Assembly: GCA_903813345.2 (NCBI GenBank)
Contig: CAIIXF020000001.1
Location: 30,309,915-30,373,914, forward strand
Origin: Owenia fusiformis
Lineage: Eukaryota > Annelida > Polychaeta > Sabellida > Oweniidae
Reading direction: 5' to 3'
Length of the DNA: 64,000 nt
Both the position numbers and the translations under genes were made by a program. Under the pieces are notes generated by a model. It was given only the letters and a program-made list of their open reading frames with translations, searched no databases and had not been told where the DNA came from. Shown here piece by piece: positions 54,401 to 64,000 of this stretch. The stretch's first letter is position 1. Each line of letters starts with the position of its first letter.

Positions 54401-57400
54401 TATTCACTATTTTGAAGTGGTTAATGCTTTATAAATTGATGTTATTTTCGTTTTAGATGAAAGAGACCGGGTGCAAAAGAAGACATTCACAAAATGGGTT
54501 AACAAACATCTTATAAAGGTAAGATTCTTCTCATGGGAGTGGGATACCTCCATTGCTAAAAGTTTGTTATTCCTTATCCCGTTCCCGGACTATAGTCCTG
54601 CACTGATCGCATTCATTTGCCTGTACGATTACAACTTGGGAGAATTATCTACGCCCCTTACACTTAAGATACCTACCTCAATGCATTATAGAACTCAAGA
54701 TGTAACTTCTAATATATTGGAACCGCCGATTGTCTGGGTATATCGGCAGAACGAGAACATTTTCTCTTTTTCATCGATAGAGATTCCATCACTTTTCAAA
54801 ATGGCGGTTGGATTTAAACGGGGAATCCCCCGTTTGGCTGTCCCAGATGTAGCCCGGAAGTACCAATATGGAGGAATTTGACGGTTGAAAAAGGTTAAAT
54901 GTTACACGCAAATATTGCGATCAAAAACGAAAATGTCTTCGTTCTGCCGATAAACCCAGACAATTGTGGATTCAACTACACGAAAAGAATGCAAAATTAC
55001 CAAGGAATCTATTGAAGTAGGTATCTGAAGTGTAAGATCAGTAAAAAATTCTCCCATGTTGTAATCGCACAGGCAAAAGATTGAGATGTTCACAGGACCA
55101 TAGTCCGGGAACGGGATAAGTTATTCCCATATCATTAAAAGCAAAGCGCAGTGTACAGTATATTTGTGACATTAACAACACCCATCCCAGACATTTCCTT
55201 TACCATACATGTCTAAAAACCTACACAGACCACAAAATCTATAGACTTACAAACATTTCCTTCCCAATATTCAGACACTCTCTTATCAAGTTACATTCTC
55301 TGTTTACAATCAGAGAAAAACTTCAAATCTGTCATGTTTGTCTTGCCAGTTTAGCTAAATCAGTCTTGGATAGATTAACTGTAACACCTTGAATGCTTCT
55401 CTTTTGATATTTTGTGTGACTGAAAGGCCATATTTCAACACACATACATAGATTACTGAGTATGTTGATCTTACTTCTGTATTTAATATAAGTGTATCGG
55501 ATTTACATTGACTTCACAAAGCAATCCAGGTCTTTAAAATTTGGATAATAATGTGAACTGCTTGTAATCTCAACAAATCCTGTTTTAGTGTATAGTGCAA
55601 AATTAGACATTGCCATCTCTTCTTAACCATCTATGGACATATATCCTGTCTTGTGGTATATATGTTAATAGGTTTAACACTGTTACTTATGATATTTTGC
55701 CAAAAGCTGTCGATTTCCCCTAATGTAAGTCAAATAAAGCACATGTTAAATGGTCCTACATGTGTATATGGGACACTTGGCTGAAATAGGAACCCTGATA
55801 GCATTGCATTCTCCTCAATGTTGTACTTATATTGAGAGATATACTTCGATACTGTTAGGGAGAGGAGGAAGTATTTTGGGGGGAGGTATTTCGGGAAGAG
55901 GTGGTTATTGCTGGGAGGGGGGGGGGGTAGAGGTACTTTTAAGGATCAGATATGAATGGTCCAGTTGTACTCTATATGAGAAAACATATCCAAAACATAC
56001 ATGCATATAATTCGCATGACGAGATACGAATCAAATACAAAAATAGAGCCCTTAAATGAAGTCATGTGTAGTAATGATGCATTTTAATTGTCTGATTACA
56101 TACCAAGATAAGTTGGTATGACCTTATGACTGATGAAAGCTTAACTATTATGTAAATGTCAATGAAAAAATGTCACATTTGATTAAGAAATTTTAATTGT
56201 ATTGTTATATATCATGCAAAAGATACCTGTACAATGTAAGCATACATTTATTGAAAATTCAATTTGTTATTCAGTGCAGTATATGTAAAGCAATATACTA
56301 CATTATTAAGTACATATTTTGATACATGCTCTATGTAAGTGGCAATACAGTTAAACCTCTCAAAGTGAGCTTGAAATACACATGATTTAAAAGGTTTTGT
56401 TAACATGGGAGTCAATAGGATATTAAAAATAGAACTGAAATGTGTTCATATATTCGAATGTTCACTTCTGAGAAGTGTTTAAATGCATCAATTTTACTTC
56501 AATGAATGATTACCAGTATTAGTATTTCTGACTGTCAATTGTATAACATCTTGAGGGTCTATAATATTAATATGAATTATGGGAAATTTTATCAGCTTTG
56601 TTATCATATGAGCTATAATTAATTCTAAGTTATTGTACCCAGTAATCCCAAAATAAATTATTAGTCAGTATGAGTTTAGAGTAAGCTTTACGGCTAACAT
56701 TCAAGGGACAAAGATCCTTTTTAAAGAACAAGTACATGTACAAAAAATATAATGGAGTAGGTTATTTTATGTTGCATATCAATACAATATCATTTTTATG
56801 GCAAAAAGTGGTGACATATTGTTATGGTCTCCTTTTTTTGACGACGGATGGCGATCAGTTGTTGGTGGTTGGTGATCAGCGTCTGTTACAAATTCTTACA
56901 ACTACCAATAACTTAACAAATACTGTTTAGACTGACTTCAATTTTTTCAAAATCATCTACATGTAGCCAGAAGTTCACATCTGACTTTATATTTAAAATT
57001 TGACCTTTAATGACCTTTTCAAGGTCAAAGAAGGTCAAAACATTGTTTTCACTGTGAATTATACATTTTTCACCTGTTATTGAACGTTTATGCCTTATAC
57101 TCACAAAGGCTACATGTATTATCAAAACAAAACAAAAGCTGAATGATAATGTGAGAAAAACAAGTTCTGAGAAACATACTTCACAATCTGAGTGCTGTTA
57201 ATCTCATTGATCATAAATGTTATTTGACAATCCTTTTGACAAGCCTTTGATTATGAAGATTTCTGATAATATAGTAGGTGATTACAAATCCCTGATATGG
57301 TGTCCATATATATCTCTTACAGTATTTCAAGAAATATATGTACTCAAAGCCAGCTTTCTCCATGTTCTGGTATTAGCCATTTTCTGTATATTGTATGGAG

Positions 57401-60400
57401 AAGATACTATATTGAGCTAGAATTGAAATTCAAGGGAAGAGGGAATGAACTTTGTTGGTTCCTTATTGTGCAACACTTGCATATTTCATCTATGTAAAGT
57501 GGGTTAAGTGATACTGCATTGTGCATAAAGCTTCTATGTCTATTTACTCATTGATAGTGCACATTCATGGTACACCTGAGGGTTTACATTATCTAATCAT
57601 TATTGCAATGGTATCAAAAGCTAAATATTGTTCTGCTCCTCTAGTCCTACTGGACATATGATTATTGTTCTGTAATCACTGAACTGAATTTCACTGTCAT
57701 TTTGCATCTTGGGACTACCTGTATCTATTCTTTCTTGATTATCATTGCCATGGAATACCATTTAATTTGAACACCCCTTGTATTTTAGTTCCCTTTATAG
57801 CTGGGTTATGTTTGTGTTTCGATATTCTTTTGTCGTCATTCGTACCACTATATATCTTTGAGTCATTTATCATTGATTTCAACATTTGGATTCTCATATT
57901 CTGATACCCTGTTGCTGCTAGGAATGAGTATTACCTTTAATAAGTGACATTTTATATGAGTTGCATGATATATTAGTCACTAAAACGCTACAATACATTG
58001 TGAGGACACTTTATATCTGGGAACCCCATTAAATAACATATTTCTGCATCGATCACATCTCAAATTTTTTATGGAGCTAAATATTTTGGTTTGGTTGGGA
58101 TAGATCACTATATGGATTTTCAATAACTGACCCCAATTAATATGTTATCAGAACAGTTATCATTTGTAATCTCATTATGCCCTGGTTTGATGGTATACTA
58201 TATGTAATTGGTTTTTTATTGCATTATGGCATTCTTGTCACCTACTTCAATTTGTTATAACATTGTTGGTGTGTTTTATGGTCTATTTTAGTGTTTGATT
58301 CATAGTTCATAATTTTCCTTGTCTACTTTCTATACATGTAAAATGTATGATACTTTACTGAGTAATTTAAATGCCTTATTTTGTATTATTTTAGTTTGAA
58401 TGCAACCTTGGTAGTTGGTATGACCTACAATTTTTGATTTCTCAAGCTCAGTATGCCTAATTATTATCACAGTTAATAATCAAACCATTAAGTTTGCTAA
58501 ACTGCTGTAACCCATCTTTAAAAAGTGCATTTTTACCATACAAATAAAACTTAACTAAGTACATGTAACATAATCATACATGACATACAGTAAACCCTAA
58601 AACCTGAACTGTTGCACTAACCATTGTCAAATTGTTCATTTTTGCATTTTTGGATAAATTCCTTTTTAAACATTGATTACAATACAAACCAGTCTTTTCA
58701 ATGTGCCCTTTTTCATGATCCAGTCTGGTGAATATATTGAAAATAAGGGTATCTTGAATGGTTGGAGTTTACAATGATTTATTCTTAATGTGCATTATGT
58801 ACATGGATAAGTAAATTAAGTCTTCAAGTATCATTCATAAATATACATGTACTCAAGAAGGTTTTCATGTGTTTCAGAATATATTGGTCTGTAACATGCA
58901 AAGTGAATGCAAACACATATTCTATGTTGGCAGATAAAAGATGATTCTAATGAAGGGATTAATAGATTAATAGATTATTGAACATTCTGATTCAGAGTCT
59001 CTCTTTTTCTGAGAGAATGAGATCTTTCTGAGATGGTTCAGGTTGAGGCTGAACCCATAATGGGTATTCAATGTTTTCCATGTTTTGTAAATGCATGTTG
59101 CAAGCACAAGTAGCAGTTAAGATTTACACAATATATTTTTACCATGGCAACTTGTTATGAGACTAAGCAGTTTCTATTTCCAACTTCTAATAAATTATGG
59201 GTTATCGTGGCAATGAAGTGTATCAGCAAATTAGCTTTTACATTTTTAAATATTTTATGTAATCAACTTTTGACATACTGTTTGACATTGTTATATATGA
59301 AGACTTTTAATAACTTAAATAATGCCTTCTTTTCATCCTTGGACCAAGGGTATAGCTCTTCCACTGTCATCTTTCAAGAAAGAAAAGGTATTTGCATATA
59401 ATTGGCTTACCTGTATGTAGCTATGAATTTGTGTAGCTTTTCATTATATGCAAGGTAGCAGTTAAATGTAAAAAGTAAAAGGCAAAGGGCTGTGTCTTTA
59501 TTTGTTTCATTGTTTAGGTAGGGAGATGAGGTGGTTGGGAGGATGTACCATATTATTTTTAATCTATTTTTTATTTATTTTTTTACTACCTTTCATGGTT
59601 TACTGTTTTCACAGTCATTGCAGATTCTGTAGATTCTTTTCTTCATTCTAGTAAAAAGTCAACATTTCAAAACAATGATGATCCACTGGTTGTGTAATTA
59701 ACACATTCTTATACAGTAATTAGAATGTTGTGTTACATTAATTAGACATAATAGCAAAGGTGTCTGTATTTAGAGCACTTTAGGCCAATGCAGACAAATA
59801 TTCAATTATGAACAGGTTGATTGCCAACCCATTCATTAGATGGGTGGAGAAATATAAGTAGAAAGTATGCAATTAACTTTGAAAAGATTATACAGAATAT
59901 TTTGATTTTTTAGATATTTGTTGTTTGAAGAATAACACGAACAGGTGAATAGGTTTGCCTTATATTTTCCTTTACAACAAAATGGCTTGTTCTCACGAAA
60001 TTTCCCTTGTCTGATCCTCACTTTGGGATGAGAGAATATATATAACATTTTCATTTGTTCAAGCTTCATCTTCACTCTTGTTTATAGTATATAGCACTGG
60101 GATATGGCACCAGTGAATTCTCCATGATCTGTTTACTACATGTATATACATGTAGTATTGATGTCATTTGAGGACTTGACTGAAACCTGCAACATCAATT
60201 TATCTCTATCATACCAATACACATTTATCAACACAATTGCATTTCAAAGCATGTTTTCATTTTTTAAGCTGGATCCTTTACATAAAGTGTCCATGTTTCA
60301 ATATTGACCATTGACCAACTCCTCACCTGGGTTTACACATAGGGGTGTGCTGACAGATATATTCAGGACAGCTCAGGCTTTGCACAAACACTTAGAAGTA

Positions 60401-63400
60401 GATCCACTAGTAAAGGGCAGCTACCTGAAAATTTAGCAGCCTTTCAATAATTTGTATACAAAAAACTTCATTTGAATGGTCTCATGGCATTCATAATTCT
60501 GATGATTTATCAATAATGACTGTTATATATACACTCTGCATTACTTTGTATTGTATAGGGTATACAATTTGAAAGCTATACACGATGGAATGCTTATTTG
60601 TGGGAAAATAAACTTTGTGTACTTGAAGCTTTTAAAAAGCAACTTATGATTTTAGGATGGCAATTCATTATACAGGGTGATACAAAGATGCAACTCCCTA
60701 ATTTTGGAATAACACCAGGTTTGAAATTTGCTATGAGTTTTACCATTTTATAAGAGAATCGTATTGTCCATCATTTCAGAACTTCTGTATGAAATCTGAG
60801 TGGTCTACAAGGGCTGTTAGAACAGACAGGTTACCCATTTGGTTTACCTTAGAATTCAAAAAGATTTTGCATGCATGATCAAAATTATTGGTTGCAGCCC
60901 GAGCATACATGTATAGCTGAACATTGCCATTGATTCAATCTTTTATTTATTGAAGGATTGGCGTGTTCAGATGATGAATGAACTATTTGGGTAAGGAGTG
61001 ACACTCACATCAAGGCATTTAGTAATTGTATACTGTTGCTATGTTGTAAACACATAAAAATTCATATTTTGTTCGTTTGTCACCTTATGAATTTCATTCT
61101 CAATTATAAAACCATTTTAGCATTTTAGTCAAATAGCCATAGGTTCTTTTCATTTGTTATCTTATAGATCATATCAATCCAACAAAACTTAAATGGTAAA
61201 AGCTACCAAAACATAGCCTAAGGGGTATCGTTTTGCAGTAAACAATTTGTAACTTTTAAAATGAGATTGATTTGCTGAATTATAAACGCCTGTCTGGAGG
61301 ATTTCCCATTTTGAACACTTAGATAATGTAAAGATCAGATAACATAAGGAAATCTGCAACATTTCAAGTTATGTTATCATTTGTTTTAATTCAGTTAACA
61401 TAGTCAGTGTTTTTACAAAATGTATTTTTGATTTACTATTGCCTGAACGTGTTCACCTTGTTGTAACCTGATCTTGTGGCACTTGGTTGATTGGTGTTGT
61501 CTACATGGTGACATTCTGGCATCCTGATGAGTATGTGTATGCATGAGACTTATTCATAAATCATTGACATATTATTTTATAATGCTGATGGTGATCATTT
61601 ATGTGTGATATATGGATGCATTCAGGGCATCATACTTTTGAAGACATTTAGTCTTAGACGTAAGTGAAGCATTGTAACCCAGAGAGGCTAGTAGTAATAA
61701 CTAGACTTTTGAAGATTGCAAGCAATCTCACGGAGGCCCTCTTAGGCATTTTTGACAATTTGAAGGTCAACTAAAGGACAAATATCAAATCTGAGGTCAG
61801 ATGTGAACTCCTGAAAATTTGTAGATGATTTTCAAAAAAAGATTTTGTCAATTTGAAGCGAGTTTAAATTTGACATTGAAAGATTTCGAAATTGACTTTT
61901 TTCAACTTTTGAACTCTTATATCTCAAACTGGGACAAAATTCAATTAGATAGTCAATTGCTAATATGTGTACAACCCTTAGAGGAATGTGTTTATTTCGA
62001 CTCAGGATTAAAAATATTGGTTTGTAGTCGAACTTTGCGAAACTTAGATAGCACAGTTTGTGACCTAATTTCATAATCTTGACCTTTGACTTTGAAAAGT
62101 TTTACTTTTTCAGACCTCAGTAGGACTTTTGTAATTAAGCTGACCTAAATTTGAATCCAAAGACTCAATTTAAAAAATCAACTTTTCTTACCTTTCGAAG
62201 GTCATTGAAGGTCAATTAAAGTTCAAAGGTCAAATCTGAGGTCAGATTTGGACTCCTGGGAACTTGTAGATGAGTTATAAAAAAAATTTGGTCAGATTGA
62301 AGCAAGTTGAAAAATGACCTTTTTTGACCGTTTTTTTTACGTCAAATATCTCAAAAACGGTAAAAATTTAATGCTGACATATAGTGAAGAATTTATAGAG
62401 AATACCAAAATGTAGTTTCAGTTTAATTCATCGCAAGAAATAACGAAGTATAAGGACAAAGTTGAGAAACTTGAAAAAAATTTAGATTTGACCTAGATCT
62501 TGACCTTTGACCTAATTTGATAACCGTGACCCTTGACCTTGAAAATTTTACTATTCTAGAGCTCAGTAGTTTTTTTTTGATTAGGCCAACCCTAAATTTG
62601 AGTCCAAAAACTCAATTTGAAAAATCAACTTTTCTGACATTTCAAAGGTCACTGAAGGTCAACTAAAGGTCAAATGTCAAATCTGAGGTTAAATATGAAC
62701 TCCTGAGAAGTTGAAGATGATTTTTTTAAAAAAAGTTGGGTGAATTTGAAGGAAGTTAAAATTTGACCTTATAAACTTTGAAAAAATGACCTTTTTCAGT
62801 TTTTGAGCTCTTATATCTCAAAAGTGGGACAAAATTTTAATAAATAGTCAATGACTAATATGTGTAGAACCCTTAGAGAAAAGTATATCTTGACTTTCAA
62901 TTAAAAATATTGATTTGAAGTCTTGAAGTATGAGAAACTTAGATAGCACAGTTTGTGACCTAATTTGATGACCTTGACCTTTGACCTTGAAATTTTTACT
63001 TTTTGAGACCTCAGTAGGCTTTTTGTAATTAGACTGACCTAAATTTGAATCCAAAGACTCAATTTGAAAAATCAACTTTTCTGACCTTTCGAAGGTCACT
63101 GAAGGTCAACTAAAGGTCATAGGTCAAAACTAAGGTCAGATTTGAGTTCCTGAGATCTTGTAGATGCTTTTTAAAAAAAAGTTTGGTCAATTTAGAGCAA
63201 GTTGAAATTTGACCCTCAAAAATTTCGAAATTTGACCATTTTTCAGTTTTTGAGTTCTTATATCTCAAAACTGGAGCAAAATTTTAATAAATAGTCAATT
63301 GCTAATATGTGTAGAGCCTTTAGAGGAATATATATTCTGACTTTCAGTAAAAAAAATTGATTTGTAGTCTCCAATTTTGAGAAACTTAGAAAACACAGTT

Positions 63401-64000
63401 TGTGATTTCGTTTGATGACTTTGACCTTTGACCTTGCAAATTTTACTTTTTTAGACCTCAAAAGGTCTTTTGTGAATAGATATACCTAAATTTGAATCCA
63501 GAAAATCGATTTGAAAAATCAACTTTTTTTACCTTTCAGAGGTCACTGAAGGTCAACCGAAGGTCAAAGGTCAAATCTGAGGTCAGATTTGGACTCCTGG
63601 GAACTTGTAGATGATTTTTAAAAAAAAAATTGGTCAGATTGAAGCAAGTTGAAAAATGACCTTTTTTGACCGTTTTTTGACGTCAAATATCTCAAAAACG
63701 GTAAAAATTTAATGCTGACATATAGTGAACAATTTGTAGAGAATACTTAAATGTAGTTTCAGTTTAATTCATCGCAAGAAATAATGAAGTATAATGACAA
63801 ACTTGAGAAACTTGAAAAAAAACTTAGATTTGACCTAGATTTTGACCTTTGACCTTGACCTAGATAAAAAATATTTTCCCCCCTATTCCAGACAAGGTTC
63901 CTAGTAGGATCATATAGTAGGTAGTTGAAAGCTAGTTGGAAGTAGGAGAAAAATGCTTTGGAAGAATAATAAATAAAGAATAAAGAATAAAGAATAATAA
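51384..64000 (+). CDS. MACF1/DST: Spectraplakin (MACF1/dystonin family), 5' end, partial
   Basis: A giant cytoskeletal linker joining actin and microtubules. Only the N-terminus is in the window. Exon 1a (51384-51492) encodes 36 residues containing LDPADRAVLKIA. Exon 1b (53892-53955) encodes 21 different residues. Both end with one base of a codon and fit the shared exon 54457-54518, which encodes ERDRVQKKTFTKWVNKHLIK, the start of the first calponin-homology domain. With exon 1a the joined codon is Asp (DERDRV), with 1b Asn (NERDRV). The MACF1 N-terminus known to me has LDPAERAV just before DERDRVQKK, so 1a is the conserved start. Alternative first exons are a known feature of spectraplakins. 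The next CH exon (expected DLYEDLRDGHNL) is not found before 64000, so this intron exceeds 9 kb. Beta-spectrin and plectin are less likely because of the LDPADRAV leader. Confidence 0.88.
53892..53955 (+). CDS. MACF1/DST: Spectraplakin alternative first coding exon 1b
   Basis: ATG in a strong context (AACATGG). Encodes MDAKTKSEALKFYETNRKQAI plus one base, then the donor ATTA|GTAAGT. The phase fits exon 54457-54518. The Lys-rich peptide resembles no domain I know. It could start at its own promoter, or be spliced in from an upstream leader through the acceptor TTTATCAG at 53885. Confidence 0.7.
54457..54518 (+). CDS. MACF1/DST: Spectraplakin shared exon, start of CH1 actin-binding domain
   Basis: Acceptor GTTTTAG, donor AAAG|GTAAGA, 62 nt. 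Encodes ERDRVQKKTFTKWVNKHLIK, in which QKKTFTKWVN is the invariant opening of type-1 CH domains in spectrin, plectin and MACF proteins. A transposon begins only 56 nt after this exon. Confidence 0.93.
54566..55127. mobile_element. TTATCCCG inverted-repeat element, 8-bp duplication
   Basis: The element 54574-55119 (546 bp) has ends TTATCCCGTTCCCGGACTAT and the complement, with exact 8 bp GTTATTCC duplicates (54566-54573, 55120-55127). Arms of ~250 bp meet at a short centre. The partial copy at 20871-21785 shows it is a family. hAT-, P- or Merlin-type by duplication length only. Confidence 0.82.
55128..61730 (+). other. Spectraplakin intron, mostly featureless
   Basis: AT-rich intron sequence. 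A G-rich stretch (55857-55932, several runs of three or more G) could form a G-quadruplex on the coding strand. The only other recognisable item is the inverted AGGTCA repeat near 56.8-57.0 kb. I looked for the next CH-domain exon and did not find it. Confidence 0.5.
56800..57045 (-). repeat. Inverted dispersed copy of the AGGTCA-type repeat
   Basis: GACGGATGGCGATCAG ... GGTTGGTGATCAGCGTC, followed by TTTTTTCAAAATCATCTACA, GTTCACATCTGAC and TTTGACCTTTAATGACC. This is the complement of the arrangement at 5525-5990, including the junction between its two parts. Confidence 0.7.
61735..63870 (+). repeat. ~447-bp AGGTCA-rich tandem repeat (satellite)
   Basis: The phrase AAATCTGAGGTCAGATTTGG or a variant starts units near 61788, 62233, 62679, 63126 and 63573 (spacing 445-447 bp). 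Two unit types exist: type B (62233 and 63573) has TCAAAAACGGTAAAAATTTA, and the others have CTCTTATATCTCAAA. The B units are three periods apart and nearly identical, suggesting a three-unit higher-order repeat. The array is full of TGACCTTTGACCTTGA and AGGTCAAAGGTCA. Confidence 0.88.
63966..64000 (+). repeat. TAAAGAA-type A-rich tail
   Basis: Short tandem AATAAAGAATAAAGAATAA at the window edge; it may be the tail of a retroelement continuing beyond it. Confidence 0.45.

Noticed and set aside
54471-54881. 136-residue open frame as an independent gene
   Set aside because: Its first residues are the CH1 exon; after the donor at 54519 it only reads through intron and the inverted-repeat element.
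55857-55932. G-rich stretch as a regulatory G-quadruplex
   Set aside because: Composition allows it, but runs are irregular and nothing else supports a function; it is noted only in the intron entry.
60955-60995. Possible small exon (TTTATTGAAG acceptor, GGGTAAGG donor)
   Set aside because: The encoded DWRVQMMNELF-like peptide matches no part of the spectraplakin CH domains, and such short splice-site pairs are common by chance.
1-64000. CRISPR array, rRNA or operon-like structures
   Set aside because: The DNA is eukaryotic with spliced genes. The tandem repeats present have long units without CRISPR spacing, and no rRNA-like sequence is seen.

Overview
The window is AT-rich DNA from a multicellular animal. 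It has intron-rich genes with canonical GT/AG junctions, BTB-zinc-finger genes, a spectraplakin (MACF1/dystonin) locus, non-LTR retrotransposon fragments and a very high density of inverted-repeat DNA elements. The repeat style (PyGGATGGACAGACGG-type tails, AATTG-tailed LINEs) suggests a marine invertebrate, but I cannot name the species.

Layout. (1) 1-6 kb: a LINE 3' end, a 1.7 kb inverted-repeat element, a TTA-flanked MITE and AGGTCA-type repeat. (2) 6.09-18.8 kb, minus strand: a 13-coding-exon BTB-C2H2 gene. I reconstructed every junction; the summed coding length is 3444 nt (1147 aa), all phases agree, and there are 18 zinc-finger-like units. (3) 19-23.4 kb: repeats, including a TTAA-flanked foldback nested inside another element and a 1.4 kb element with CATGGGCTTTCAA ends. 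(4) 24.98-26.39 kb, plus strand: CWC27, a spliceosomal cyclophilin, intronless here. (5) 30.65-36.45 kb, minus strand: a second BTB gene, a tandem paralogue of the first. It keeps only three fingers and carries two copies of a domain that looks like the CG-1 DNA-binding domain of CAMTA factors. (6) 38.7-48 kb: a run of inverted-repeat transposons with recognisable target-site duplications and a nested LINE. (7) 51.4 kb to the end, plus strand: the 5' part of a spectraplakin gene with two alternative first coding exons that splice onto the same first calponin-homology exon. Its following intron contains a ~447 bp AGGTCA-rich tandem repeat.

The two signals I consider most novel are these. First, a family of tiny elements, 20, 26, ~32 and 36 bp long, each made of little more than the two ends of a 1.4 kb element and each flanked by an exact 7-8 bp direct duplication. 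Second, the BTB / C2H2 / tandem CG-1-like domain combination. Functional statements about proteins rest on recognised motifs; no searches were run.
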